A stretch of 64,000 bases of DNA, from contig NC_090191.1 in the NCBI RefSeq assembly GCF_024679245.1, positions 36,544,138-36,608,137 on the forward strand. Reading direction: 5' to 3'. Shown piece by piece: positions 1 to 50,183 of the stretch. A model generated the notes under the pieces. That model did no database searches. It saw only the letters and a list, made by a program, of their open reading frames with translations, and was not told where the DNA came from. Positions within the stretch are counted from its first letter, which is position 1. The number at the start of each line of letters is the position of its first letter. Origin of the DNA: Pseudorasbora parva. Its lineage: Eukaryota; Chordata; Actinopteri; Cypriniformes; Gobionidae. Both the position numbers and the translations under genes were made by a program.

Positions 1-2118
1 TGTGCCCATGAGTGTGTTTAGGTGGTTGTTAGGTGGTTTCTTTGTAGCTCAGGTTGAAAGATATTATCCGTAGATATGTTTTCTACTTGTTTTGTTGACC
101 AGTAAAAATCCAAAGTACAAGAAATAGCATGGTTCAATAATAAGGGTGTCTCCTTGGCTCTTGGCTAATGTACATATCTTACTTTTTTTATCATATCTAC
201 ATATATATACATTTGCAAACTTTTCTGTTTTCTGTGGTATTTGGATATGAATTCTGCTTTCCAGTTCAACTTATCAGCTTGGTTATCAGTTGATACAATC
301 CATTTTTGCTATTTTATGCCATTATTTGCCAACAATTTTATTTTTTATAATATTAGAATATTTGTTGAGGCAACTGAATTGTTGGAAGCACAAGTAGAGA
401 TCTCAACTGGCCTGACAGAGCAAGTAAAAAAAAAAAAAAAAAAACAACTTTTTGTTGAGACCTGAATAGCATACCTCTCTCCATCAAGCTTCATCATTTT
501 AAATATCAGTAACAAATGTTTATAACCCAAAGTTTAAAACTTGGGTTAAGGATATGGTCAAATCACTCCAAATATGATCGATTGTAATAGTGATGTTTGT
601 CTTTGTTGCAAAAGCAACTATTTGAGTGGAAACTCTCTCGCTCAGTACGTGCTGCTGGATTTCTATGGGATACAGATGTTGTTTTCAGTACGGGGCCCCT
701 GCCGTCTAATTCCCTCCACAGGTTGCTGGCGATACTGTAAACTATTATACGTGGTCCAGTGCAAAAGTACGGCGCAGATTTGCGAGAACCATCCATAACG
801 ATGTCTGCAGGAGGCGGGAAGCATATGAATGTTTGTGGTTGCAGCGAACGGTGGAAGCCGACTCTGTTTGGCCTGTTATTGCTGGCACCGTTTCCCCAAC
901 AAGGGTTGCGTATTCACACACACACACACACAACACGGGCAAATGCACACATCGCTGTTGTCTGCGCATACACACTAACCCTGATGGGCCGGACAGACTC
1001 GTGTTTTGTCTCCTTGCACTTGAAAAAATAAGTGTGAGGTTACACAATGAAGCAGATCTCTGTTTTCTCTCTCTCCCTCCCATAAATGCCCGGCTTTCTG
1101 GGGTAGAAATGAGCGAATTCATCTCAAATTCACCAGGGAGGGCTGGGCTATGCCTCTGTGTTTACAGTGGCAGAAAGTTAATATAAATTTTCATCAGACG
1201 GGGAAGTTTACACATATGATTCTATTTGTCCTTCATTATTAGCACCTGAGACTGGGCTGGGGAAGCATAATTGTCTACAGACACAGGCCAAATAGATGCA
1301 AGGGGAAGGCAAATAAGCACACCCCAAAATAATTTTATGGTTGTGTGTTACAATCCCTCTCCATGGGATCCTTAATCTAGAAAATCAATAAACAAGAAGC
1401 GAGCGAGGGAGACGGGGATGTGAGGCACTGAGCAAGGAAAGATGGGAACTGCGTATGAGAGATTGAGAGGAAAAGGCTGGAGAAGGAATGAAAGGAGAAA
1501 AAGAGAGAGCGCAGCTCACAGAAGCCCATTGTTCTGCCGGTTAGCTCGCGCTTGGCCCTGCAGCTGAGGAGCGTCTCCACGGACCGGCCCGCGAGCTGCA
1601 CACACCGCTGATTTATTGAGTCATACATAAAAACACTCATTATTCCCACATCCTTTTCTCTTGTCTGAGAAGTATGGCGTTTGGCTGAGGAAAAACACCC
1701 TGTGTCTGTATCCACAATAACTGAGGTCTCTCTCTCTCTCTTTTTTTCATTTTTTATTTGTCTGGTGCTGGAATGGATGCTGTGCGTACACGGCTCATCC
1801 TTACTGGACATGTTGTCTTGGGTTTTTTCCCACTCATGTCCTTTTTAAAGAACTAAACTCAAACCTCACAAGTCAAAGTCTTTTATTTGTTACATACGAA
1901 CCTTGTGAATAGGCAGACCTTTCATTAGTTAAAACCAGAAATGGAAGAAGAAAGTTAAAGAATAAAACAAGCAACAGAATTAAGGAAGAAGCATGTTATT
2001 TATAATTAATTCTAAATGAGTCCAAATGAAAGTGAGTAGTGGGCTAAAAATAATTGGAAAAATACCTAAATTCTCTTTGCATTCACAATTTCTAGTGTTA
2101 AAAGTGGATTTAGATCAT

Positions 2119-2459
2119 AAAGGGATGGTTCACCCAAAAATAAAAAATTACTCCATGATTTACCCCCAAGCCATCCTAGGTGTATATGACATTTGTCTCT
2201 GTCGAATACAGTCAGAGTTGTATAAAGAAATGCCCTGGCTCTTCCAAGCTTTATAATGGCAGGCCAAAATTTGCCGCTCCAAAAAGTGCATCCATCCATT
2301 ATAAAAGTAATCCACACAGCTCTGGGGAGTTAATAAAGACCTTCTGCAGTGAATTAATGGAAAATTATTTGTTAGAAAAATATTCATATTTAACATGTTA
2401 TTCAGTAAAATATCTAGCTTCCAGCAGATTGCCGTCTGTATTCAACTTAAAAAAAGCGG
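2119..2459 (+). mobile_element. Dispersed cyprinid repeat, fragment
   Basis: The segment opens with GGGATGGTTCACCCAAAAAT and continues through a block (TCTAGCTTCCAGCAG near 2413) that I recall as part of an abundant cyprinid interspersed repeat. There is no coding capacity. The family name was not resolved and the identification rests on recall. Confidence 0.6.
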
Positions 2460-2465
2460 TGGTGT

Positions 2466-2890
2466 GTGCACATGATCCTTCAGAAATCATTAATATGATG
2501 ATTTGCTGACTTGTGATTGATGAATTTATGATTATTATCAATGTTGAAAACAGTTGTGTAAAACATTTTTTGTTTTAGGATTCTTTGATGAATAGATGAA
2601 TAGTGTTTATTTTTTTTGGAAAGCTTTTGTAACATTTGACTACCGTTCAAAGGTTTTTTTTTGGGGGGGGGACTTAAAATGTTGAATAGATTAATACATT
2701 TATTCAGCAAGGATGCATTAAATTGGATCAAGTGACAGTTTAGACATTTATAATGTTGTAAAAGCTTTATATTTCAGATAAATACTGTTCTTTTGAACTT
2801 TCTATTCAATAAATAATCCTGAGAAAAAATTGTACTGTATTTGTGTTCAAATCAATAAAGATGTTTTACACAACTGTTCAACATTATATA
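2466..2890 (+). mobile_element. CTACCGTTCAAA-type DNA repeat, rearranged copy
   Basis: The segment contains the terminal motif CTACCGTTCAAAGG at 2641-2654 and internal motifs shared with the copy at 54345-54925, such as ATGATCCTTCAGAAATCAT, TTATCAATGTTGAAAACAG and TTTTGAACTTTCTATTCA. The terminal motif sits in the middle of the segment, so this looks like two truncated pieces joined rather than one intact element. It is non-autonomous. Confidence 0.7.
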
Positions 2891-4651
2891 TATGTAATGG
2901 ATCTCAACAAGGCCGCCCAGCCACCTCGATAAGCCCTGGTTCACTGGTGTGCTAACACAATCACAGCTATGGATGACCTTTGATAAAAAGGCAGTCTGTT
3001 CCACCCTTGTGTCAGTCAACTTCCTCACAACAGAGGTTGGTACACTGTCCACAGACTGACCTACTGCCGTTGTGTGTCCAAATGGACCTTTAACGTGTTC
3101 AGCTGTCATTCATACTGACGTGCTCGTGCGGCCCGACGCAGGGCCGCTGCGGGGCTGTTATGTCCTCAGCGCACGTCTTGTTTATGAAATCTGTGCCTGG
3201 AGCGACGCTTTCTATTCATGAGTGGCCTGGCCCCTCATCAGACCCCTATGTCCTAAACACACTTACATAACAGATATGGTGTCAATATTTTGCTGTCGAG
3301 AGTGGGGCCCTATCTTTGCTCAGGCTGCGCAGACCACCGGCCAATCAGCTCTGTTTGTTTGTTCAGCTTAAACTGTTTGTCCTTTGTTTTTCGTGGCAGC
3401 CGACTCCTGTCGGCTTGATAAGGGTTGTGCTCTCGCTCTCTCGCTCTATCTCTGTCTTGTTGTGCGTGTTTTCCATAAGCCGAGGGTTGACGTGCCCTCT
3501 GCGACTGCAAGCCCGGAGATCTCCCGGTGCACAAAACTTCCGGCAGAGCACGTGTGGCATTCTAATCTAGAGTTGTTCGGAAAATGTTTTCAAGTCTCAC
3601 GTCTCCCAAAAAAACACCCCACCCTTGTTTATCCGTAAGCACTGTGTACCTAGCATTCTTAAAAATCCGGATTAATCCACCGTGTTTCCGTTCTCAAACA
3701 AACCCACCTCCTTTAGCTAGTTTTTCTCAATGTAACACTGTTGTGTAGTCTTGTAATACGTTTGGTCACAGTTGCAGAAGCCGCATCGACTCTAAAAGCT
3801 TGGTTTAAATGCTGATCCTGGGGAACGAGGATGCGTTTGTAATGATGTGCCAAGCTGCGACTGGCTGCTAATGCTTTTCATGCTTGTTTTAGCGCTGGGA
3901 ACGTTGCAATGTATTCCTCATTACCCCTGTGTTAAGTCTAAACACAGACTGCCTGGTGAAAGGGGTGAGAGAGCTGACATATGTTTCTTTCGCCTGTCTC
4001 TTTTTCTCTCCGGTGAGCCGTACTTGGCTATTAACGTAGCTGAGGAACGCCTGTGTAAACATTCGTGTTTCTCTCCTCCCCTTGGTATAATAGTGACCGG
4101 TATCGCCTTTCCCCCTCGACCTCGCTATCTGAAACCAATTACAGCTGATCCATTTGGGCCGAATCGTATTTTCATAAGAATTGCGAAGCCCGCGCAATCA
4201 TGTGTTTGTGCGCGTGTCTTCCGTGTGCGCTTCGTTGTACTGAATGTGCAAGTTTGTTTCTTTCTGTTCCCCCCCAGTCCTTAGAGATAGATATCAACAT
4301 CAAATATGTTCCTGAGTGCCTTGTTATTTACGCTCCAGCCCAGGTTCTCCTTGAGCTCCTAGCTCTGAGGAATGTGATGCATTGTGCTGTTTATACAATG
4401 TGTGCATTAATGGATGGCAGGCTGCATTTCTTCTGCACAGCAACAAAACTTATAGGACGAAGAAAAGCAAAGCAAGCTGCTTCTAGACGTCCAGCAGAAC
4501 TTCAGTGGCTGATTTGCTTTTGTTGAATCTGGAAAGCACCTAATATGCCTTTGTTGCATTGTTGCGTATATAGTAATATAGTCCGGTGTTGTCACTAATA
4601 AGGAATGTTTTTGCAGTATTACAGGACAGATGAAAAATTCAGCTGGAAATA

Positions 4652-4927
4652 TTAAAGGAATAGTTCAAGCAAAAAGTGAAAGTTCTGTCATCATTTACTC
4701 ACCCTCACCCATTATTTCAAACCTTTAGAACTTTCTTTCATTTGTAAAACACAAAGGGAGAATTTTTCCTGGTCTGTCTTCCATGTAATGAACGTGATTG
4801 AGGACAGAGGCTCAAGAATGAAAGAAAAAGTACCATTATAGTAGTCAAATGTCCATATAATTTAGCATATAATATAGTTTTTTTTTTGGGGGGGGGGGGG
4901 GGCAGGGAGGGTGAGCTATCCCTTTTA
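4652..4927. mobile_element. Palindromic non-autonomous repeat (GTTCACCCAAAAAT-type family)
   Basis: The left end TTAAAGGAATAGTTC and the right end GAGCTATCCCTTTTA are near-perfect inverted repeats. The interior carries TCTGTCATCATTTACTCACC, a hallmark of a very common cyprinid repeat. A (G)n run lies at 4889-4902. There is no ORF. A related copy is at 29690-29937. Confidence 0.7.
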
Positions 4928-6439
4928 CCGCGGAAACAAGCGTCCCTCTAATGTAAAAAGTGGACTTGATTACATTCCCCCCACCTTCCCAGCGTTCATG
5001 TTCGTATTGGAAAAGCCATTAAACGTCTCCTTCCGTGTGCTGTAGGAAGCGCCACTCTCTTGACCTCTAACATGTATTGAATGACTTCTTTGACTTTGTC
5101 CTTTTATTCATCAGAGGACAGTGAGTCTGTATCGATCGGAGCGCGATAAACATTTCCTCCTGTTAATTGTTGTGCTAAAGCCATTAGCCAACCACTAAAG
5201 CCACACAATCACAATCACCGCTTGGATGGGCGTGAAATCTCCCGCAATTTACAATCTCATCCACGCAGCCCAACTGATAATGACTTGGCGAGGGTACTTA
5301 AAACTCACTCATGCATCCGAAAGTACCATAACTAATCGATAAATGCAACGCTTAGAATGGAAAAATAAGGCACAACGAAATGCAGAAACTTGCTTGTTGC
5401 AAACTTCCCAACTTCGGTTGTTACTTGATTAGTTCAACCTTGAGTTTTTCCCAAAACGTATCCAGTTAAACAAGTATGCCACATTCAAAGCTTAAGACTC
5501 TGGCTGTCATCGTTGCATTTGTTGTTGTCTGTTTGGTTCATTCAAAGACAGGACAGAGCAGGACTGGGAACTGATCTGAAGTAGTCCAGCTCCTCTCCAC
5601 ATCTTGGTGTCCCCTGAAGTATCAGGCAACGGCTGTGTGTGTGTGTGTGTGCATCAGAGGAGACAGATCGATGCTGTTAGGACCCAGCGCCACTGTGTTG
5701 TGTTTGTTTACCAGGAGCTCGGAGAGCCTGGCTCCTCACCGCACAGCCAGACAGACAGTGGCAGCTCCTCGCCCTGTCTCTTCATAATTGATCAGGGGGA
5801 TGGCTGTCTTCCCAGCGGGTTAAGACGTGGCAACTTTTCCCCCTATCTCTCTCTCTCTCCCTCTCTTCCTTTCTCCCATACCTCTCTCTCTCGCTCTCTC
5901 CTTCTCTCACCCTGTTTGCTCAGCATCTCAATGTACTAGTTCAAACATTGTTCTCACCAGCTGGCAGAGAAGTGCCATATGCACATCCTGTCAAGGCAGC
6001 TGTTGTCATGGATACTGGCAAGCACCAGGAAATAAAGCAAGCCCTTGATTCTGCTGGAAGAAGTGTCACTCTTTATCTGAAGGTTTTTTTTTCCTTCATC
6101 GCACCCCTCGACCTTCGCTCTCCTCTTCCCCGACAGATGAAACACCTGTGAAGTTATTGTGTTGTTTGTATTGCTTTATTTATTTTGTTGCTTTCTCCGT
6201 GCGTCGGGGCACTGAGGCCGTCTGCAACTGTGTTCACAGAGGCGTTGTTCACTTCTGTCTCCAGTTCGACATACAGCTCCAGGAAGTCTGGAAAGAGTTG
6301 CTTACCTTTGAACGTGTGTATCAGTATTCCTGTAGATACATGAGGAACATTGTAAGGTACATCATTTCAACATACCTGGAATCAGTCTGACACACATACC
6401 TGTATACTGTAACATGTTTAAAAAAAAGAAGAAGAAAAA

Positions 6440-6600
6440 TGGTTGCCTATGCAAAATTTGCGAGGGTGTTGAGGGCGTGCTGGGTGATTTGGAGATGTGG
6501 TGGATAAGTGATGATTCGTTGCTAAGGTGAGATATGGTGATGTGGGTGGCTACAACGTTTCTAAGGGGTTGCTAGGGTGTTGCCAGCTAAGCAACCTAAC
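6440..6600 (+). repeat. Degenerate GTTGCTAGG-type minisatellite
   Basis: The segment has imperfect short units of the GGTTGCTAGGGTGTT type. Similar sequence in the opposite orientation (CACCCAGAACACTCTAGAAA type) is at 55690-55800, and a fragment is at 18-45. The motif is common in fish introns. Confidence 0.5.
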
Positions 6601-7359
6601 TGGTCCAAGGCAAAGGAGTTGGGACTTTTTGTGTGTATATCGCATATAGTAATAGCGCAATTTATGCTATCATTTATGTCTGTATGCACAAACGAGTCCC
6701 AAAGTTGAATGCTTAGCGCTAGGGGTTTGTTCAAATCTTTTAGCCCTAAGTATGAACAATAGGGATGCTTGCCTTTGCAACCCGGTATTCTTGTATTGTT
6801 ATATGACATTGGAGAAGTAGATATTTGGAGTGATTTGGCAGAGAAGGGCCGGCGTCACCCCTGTGCTTAGGGCCCGGCTAATGCTCAGCTCCTTGTTAAT
6901 TCACTCCTGAGGTAATCTGATGTTGATTTTGTCAACTTTAATTACAGCTTCTAGGAACACTTCACATCGCCTGCCTCTACTTCAAATTGATATTATGAAT
7001 ATGCAAATGGGCCGGTAATTTGCAGAGAAGTGGGTATTTCAGCTGAGCACACACTAGACAGGTCAATACCACTGACACTCTCTGTGTGTGTGTTTTTTTT
7101 TCCCCTCGTGCTCTTCAGAGGTGCTAGACAAACTGTATTTATCTTTCATCACGGCTTTGTGGATTATCATGAAAAATGTATATCTGAGAGACGCTTCATG
7201 GCTCATCAACAACAATGAATAGTGTGGTGGATGGAATGCGCTGGGTTGATGTCACCTTTCATAGTATTTGATATTTGAGTGTGCCGAAGGGGAGGAAAAA
7301 GGTTGAAGGAAAAAAAACTAATTTTTTTGTCTCTCTTTCTCTTTTCTTTTCTTTTCCAG

Positions 7360-44617
<37,258 letters not shown>

Positions 44618-46584
44618 CTATTTTGCCCCACCCCTCCGCTGTGGCTCTGCCCCTTTCAGGCCCCGCCCTTCAACTAATCCACAACCACCGCAAAAGCAAA
44701 AAGACTGGACGCAGCAGGCGGGAGTATTTATTTAGCATGCATCTGGAGACTGGCCCGAAGAAAATCTATAGCGCAGATCTTTAGGGACCACAGATGGACA
44801 GACATGAGACGTCTGCTTTTTAAAAACAAACATGAAAGGAAGAACAAAAGGACAAGACTTCATTCGAAATCAGCTTGGCCACCTCACTCAACGAACACGA
44901 GGCTCACGGACCGAAGTGACACGGGAGCGAGTCCGTTCTGTAGAAAGTCAACGGCCACATATACTGCCAAAAAAAGAAGTTTTAAGTTTGTGAATATCCA
45001 AGCCACAGTAGTCGTCGGTGTTAGATGCAATTGCTGGTTCAATTCAAGTTGTTGCTCTGTTATTTTTTGCACATGAGTAGTATCAAAAAATTAGTGTCAC
45101 TGCCTGTATGTCGACAAAATGTAAAAAAAAAAAAAAAAAAAAAAAAAGGAAAAACAGCTGTTTTTTTGTTGTTGTTATTTTATTTTTTTTCATCGTTGTC
45201 ATTTTGTTCCTCCTGTCCATTTCGAGTCACGTTTGCGGCACCACCAACTGTAAATGGCATTTCTTAAAGTCACAACCTTGGTATCAAGACTGTTGCAGCC
45301 GTCCAAAAACAAGTACACTAAAAAGTAGGTCTCGAGTCTCACTAGCTCTGTTTCTGCTGAAAACGTGAAATGTGATTCAGTGTGCGAGCACCGCGCCGAG
45401 AGGAAAAACACGAAAGAAAAAATGCGTTTCTGCATATTCTTCTAGTCTCTTTACCTCCTTGTTCGAAAGCTTTGTCTACCTGCAAAGAGTCACAGGCAAC
45501 AGCTAGAAACCAAAGCCAACACTATCAACGGCCAATAGCTTAGACAGAAGCCACCAGACTCTTTGGTCAGTCTTCTGTGACTTTAACTAGTACAAAGAGA
45601 AGCTTTTTTCCACTAACTACCTTCGAATAACCTCTGGGATTGTCTCCTTTAGCCCTGTACAAAGATAAAGATGTAATTTGATCGACAGACGGAGCTCTCG
45701 CTCTGGCCTCGTGATGTCGAGTGAAACGGGAAGACCTCGATTCAGCAACCGCCGTGAGGTCCGGGTAGAGCAAGAGAGCAGCTATAAATGGATCATGACC
45801 AAAAGAACCATTTGCGGAAGCGCAGAAATTTTTTTATTTACTTTTTATTCCTTTTTTATTACTATTATTATTATTATTATTTGCGTAAGCCATCTTGTCA
45901 TCGTTTTTACTAGTGAAATGTACTGTTCATTGTGACTGTCCAGCGTGTCATGTCTTATACCCGTCAATTTCTTCAGAGCCGAAACCGAAAAATATAATAA
46001 CCAAACTTTAAGATATCTAGTGAAGCCAAAAAAGTCATGATTTCAAGTCGATATGAAATGATGTGGCTTGGTTATATTGTAAAAGCAAATAACAGAGCCA
46101 TGACAGGAAGAGGACGTTTGCTTTGCTCCATTGATTCAGACTCATTGTATAATTCATGGCTATATAGACTCAGCTGGTGTTGGATTATGGAAAGGTTTGT
46201 GGTTAGACCATGTATGGTGTATAAGTAGCAACCAGTTATTTGAGGCGAAACAAGAAGTGATCGCTCGCTCGCTTTTATTGCAGCGTTGCTGATGTCATCG
46301 AGGAAAAGCGGTTGTTGCTTTAAAATTTTTATTTTTCAGTCAAACCAAAGTTATACAGATTTCTGCCTCAGCAGATGGAGATGAAAATAACGCAAAGCCT
46401 GTTTCCTTTTCTTCTTTCACTTTCTTTGATTGTTCTCTAAAGCAGAAAGCCCATTTGAAACGGATAACTGCTTTGTGTTGTAACCGATAATGTCAAAGTT
46501 TGTATCTGTCTGTGTGAAACATACTGTGCAGTTGTTCCCGTTTCATGCCAAACCGAGGGGTTGGCTGCTAGCTTAGCATACACA

Positions 46585-46615
<31 letters not shown>

Positions 46616-47049
46616 ACTAATAAGACAGCAGAGCTGGATCCAGGAACAAAGCGTATCCCTTATCCTTTGCTGGAGTCAGCAAATTGACTTGAAGATGACA
46701 TTCATAATAATTTTATGGCACCAAATATAAGGACACAACGTCTTTGAATAAGAAGATACAAAAAGGGTTCTCCCACTTATCCAAAAAAGGCTTCTACCTC
46801 TTCACAACGCGAAAAAATGGCAGATTGCACCAGTCGTTAGAACGCCACCGACACAATTCACGCAGGACATCGCCAAAAGCACCAGTTTACATTCCCAAAG
46901 GCAGATGCGGAAGATTTGCATTGAACTAGTTTGTCCTCAGACATTTGTAGAATGAATATGTAAAAATACCTGTAAGGGGATATTGTGTTATTAAAAAATG
47001 CATGTCTAAATTCATTTGGTGGACTGGAAATAAGAATTAATTAACACAT

Positions 47050-47055
47050 AATAAA
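47050..47055 (+). terminator. foxp2: Proximal poly(A) signal AATAAA
   Basis: A canonical hexamer lies 2.4 kb after the stop, with GT-rich sequence downstream (near 47085). Use would give a shorter 3' UTR that keeps the miR-9 and miR-132 matches but loses the GAT repeat. Confidence 0.4.
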
Positions 47056-47119
47056 ACGTCAGGATGATGATGTTGATGGACTAAAGTGTGCATACCTCAG
47101 CTATACTGTTTCCGGAGGA

Positions 47120-47159
<40 letters not shown>
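47120..47159 (+). repeat. foxp2: (GAT)13 trinucleotide repeat in the 3' UTR
   Basis: Pure GAT/ATG units. The complementary-strand Ser run is an artefact. Confidence 0.95.
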
Positions 47160-47161
<2 letters not shown>

Positions 47162-47926
47162 CAAAAGAAACTCTCAGCCACAGAATGCATATTACCTGTA
47201 GAGTTTGCATGGGTTTTGTAAAAACATTTTAAAAAAATGTCTAAAATAGTTGCTTGCACATAATACCAGAAGAACCTCCAGATCGGCAATCTCCTCCAAT
47301 AGATTTTAGGATTGTCTGGGTTTTTTTCTGGGATGATTTTGTCTGTATTTTGATAATTGTGCATATTATGTAAAAAGATACAAAAAAATGTTGGTGGACC
47401 CCATGAATTTACCAGACATTTTTTTCTAAGCTAAAAAGATCAGTGTTTTTTTTTTTTTTCTTCCTGAATTTCATGAATTTTTACTGTTCTCTCATTGCTT
47501 GCTAAGAATAGCAAACCTGCTTTTCCTGCATCTGCGTTGCGTAGCTGTAAGGCTTTTCCTAATGTGTGTATTTATTGCTTGTACCTCTGTGCATACGTTC
47601 TGAAGCATTACGTCTGGCAGTTGAGTCATGTATTCTCCTTTCTAATAACTATCATTCTCCGGGAATATGATCCCCTATGTATACAGTAAATTGGGACTGT
47701 AGCAAAAAAAAACAAAAAAAAAACATGTTTATGTAATTGGTGAATACCTTTTGGTTGTTTTTGCCTTTTGGTTTGGTTTCGTTTCCTTCGAACCGAGACT
47801 CCTTTTTGATACTTTTCATTACCGTGTACTGTGTCCATATGTTACGGATTTCTGCAAGAGTAGAGGTCACGATTGAGAACTGTAACGGCCGTTATTATTT
47901 TCTGTATTCATGGCTTTTCACTGCTG

Positions 47927-47937
47927 AATAAAATAAA
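47927..47937 (+). terminator. foxp2: Distal double poly(A) signal
   Basis: Two overlapping AATAAA hexamers (47927-47932 and 47932-47937) are followed by TGTCTACC near 47966 and a T-rich/GT-containing element at 47995-48008, as expected downstream of a cleavage site. Confidence 0.75.
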
Positions 47938-47955
47938 GGACCAAAACTAGGATTT

Positions 47956-50183
47956 GAAAAGCAACTGTCTACCTCCAACATCAGGGAGTTCTTACTTTTT
48001 TTTTTGTACACATATATCTTTTATTCTACAAAGACGCAGCCTGTGGAAACGGGGCTGCATTATGCTTTTATGCAACGTGGAGGAATTTGTCGCAAGGACT
48101 CAAAAACAGCTCTGAATAGAGAGGCGGGGAAAAACAATAAAAATTTAATGGCAGACTTACAAGGCTTTGTTCCGGCTCCCGGCACCTCGAGTGTTGTTTG
48201 GATGAGGCGAGAGGCGCCGCCCGTGCAGCCAGAGGTGTGCGTAATGGACTCGGCCCGTGTTCTCCGTCCTCGGCTTTGATCTGAGGAGAGCGTGGCCCGG
48301 CACGGCTTTCTTGAAAAGGCTATTTGGGATGCACTCGGGCCTGTGTGGGGGAAACGGCACATCTTCCATGTATTTTTGCTGCTTTCTTTCGATCTGAGGC
48401 CCCCAGCTGAGTTCCCGCGTGTGTTGTGTGTTTACGCGAAGCTTCGGTTTATTTGCAAGAAATAATGCATAGCGCTGGGCGTTCAGCGACGCGTACATGT
48501 AGTCGAGTCACTGAGATCCTTTGTTGACTTTACTGTGCTTTATAACCAAACAAAAGCTAAAATAGTGTTTTGAAAACAGTCACGCCCCAAACTCACGCTA
48601 TTGGTTGAGCCAATCTTGCTGTTTCGGGACAATACATTACAGATCGATGTTTACTCCTACAGATGTCAAGCGTTCAATGGTCCCTGCATTTAAATTAAGC
48701 CCAGGATAAAATATCCTAACGTTTTAGAAAAATAGCACGCTGTACCTTTAAGAAAAGTATGCATGTGGGTTTTAAGTGATCTTATTTCTTATCCTGGTTT
48801 TACCTTTATCAAACAAATGAACCCTTTTCCCAAGGAAACGGCACGTTTTATTCGAGGTCAGCGCAGACAGACGCGATTTAACCCCATTTCTCCCTTTGAA
48901 ATTGAAATGAGTTGACCACAAATTTGCACGGAAATCATAAAATACTAAAAGAAAACTTGTCAAAGTCACAGGCAGGTGCTCAGGCGGGCCGTGATTGAAC
49001 CCAAGTCCCCGGTGTGACCCCGGCGCTCATTTTCATTCATAACAGGTTTATCCTGACTGATGGGCCGCTCCCGGTAGTGGCTTTTTCACTCTGAAGGGAT
49101 TCGACTTTACCACAAAGACAGAGCTAACAGGCCCCTGAGAATACGTCTTTTAGCGGGATCTCCACTGGTCACTGAGAAGAATTTGGATTTTTTTTCAGTT
49201 TCACCCAATCAAAACGGCCCAGTTTGCTGCAGTTACCCCGGCCTGTTTCCACGTCCCGCCACCTCTCAAGACGCTATTCTTCCGTGCTTTTTATGCACTT
49301 GGAAGTGTTTGTGAATTCAAGTGAGGGATGGCCCACAACGTGCAACAAGGGCCGCTGTGTACCACACAACATCAGAGCGAGCGCAGACATTAAAGTGTGA
49401 GCCACATTACAGACCCCTCTTTCAAAGGCCATGAAATAATAATGGCTTGTGGTTAGAGGTATCCGTGAGTCACATTCGCTGCTTTTCATAAAGTGGAGTT
49501 ATTTACAGAGCAATGAATAAAAGAATGGGATGGTGATGCAAGCCTTTTCCACATGAACGGAAAGAGCTGAAATAGGTCAGCATACATTTTGTTCTTTAGG
49601 TAGAGGACTTGTCATAAACATCCACTGGTGCCCTAGTCTAATGACAATTGCATGTTCTCTTTAAAGAGGCTATATATAAGAATTTCCACGTATGAATCGC
49701 TTCCCTTCTTCCTAGGTTGTCTATGAAAGCCTTTAGACTGATTTTTATGGGGAAATCAAAAGGATTTTGTCTCACGAGACATCAACAAGATCCCGGTGAA
49801 TCGCAGAGCTGGTGCAAAAACATATTCACTTCGCAATAGGATGCTTTCTTAACTACTGCTTTCTCACCGCTGACATTTTTGTTGCGTGTTTATTCCGTTA
49901 TTGAGATATTTACATATTCATCAAAACTCTCTAGCAACGTGGAAGGCGTTTGGAAGTATTTTCAACTCTAAGTAAAGAACGAAAAAGAACTTCGCCATGA
50001 GTACTGAATCGTATGTACACGAGTGAGGGCATATCAAAATCAATTCAAAAAATAAAGACATTTATTCCTCAGTTCATATAAACAAGCCAAAGTTGTGTTT
50101 ACAGTGAAGAACTTAAGAATGGAAATCTATGGGGCAAGACATTCTGCAGGGTTTAAAAGCATAAATGTAAGCTTATATATCTG
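47956..50183. other. Downstream intergenic sequence, no gene seen
   Basis: This is unique sequence without recognisable coding similarity. 48160-48500 is GC-rich and CpG-containing. The tail of a repeat ending CTGTACCTTTAAG near 48740-48753 may be a small MITE remnant. FOXP2's mammalian neighbour MDFIC is not seen. Confidence 0.6.

Larger units (their letters stand above)
1..7359 (+). other. foxp2: Intron upstream of exon 3 (3' part)
   Basis: No exon is recognised here. The conserved start-codon exon of FOXP2, which ends in a Glu-Leu-Leu-His-Leu-Gln run, was looked for and not seen. The intron holds two dispersed cyprinid repeats at 2119-2890, a palindromic repeat at 4652-4927, a degenerate GGTTGCTAGG-type minisatellite at 6440-6600, and short CA, GT and poly-A runs. 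Sequence at 3100-3560, 3780-4300 and 4960-5300 is repeat-free and of higher complexity. The acceptor is a pyrimidine-rich tract ending in CCAG at 7356-7359. Confidence 0.8.
44618..47955 (+). other. foxp2: foxp2 3' UTR
   Basis: The 3' UTR is about 3.3 kb, from the stop to just past the distal poly(A) signals. It holds a 25-nt poly-A run (45123-45147), a CA repeat (46591-46617) and a GAT repeat (47120-47159). It has miR-9 type seed matches ACCAAAG at 45509-45515 and 46344-46350. A miR-132/212 type match GACTGTT is at 45288-45294 and a let-7 type match CTACCTC at 46794-46800. No mobile element is recognised. The 3' end is inferred from signals, not from transcripts. Confidence 0.8.

Noticed and set aside
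3847..4284. 145-residue open frame with a hydrophobic start
   Set aside because: No domain, no homology recognised, no splice or context support; it overlaps frames on the other strand and lies inside the intron.
5604..5939. Additional foxp2 exon near 5720-5800
   Set aside because: A CCAG acceptor and GC-rich text exist, but no similarity to FOXP2 alternative exons was recognised and no convincing donor in frame was seen.
1..7359. Start-codon exon of foxp2
   Set aside because: The conserved N-terminal block starting MMQES and ending in LLHLQQQQ was not found in any frame, so it must lie upstream.
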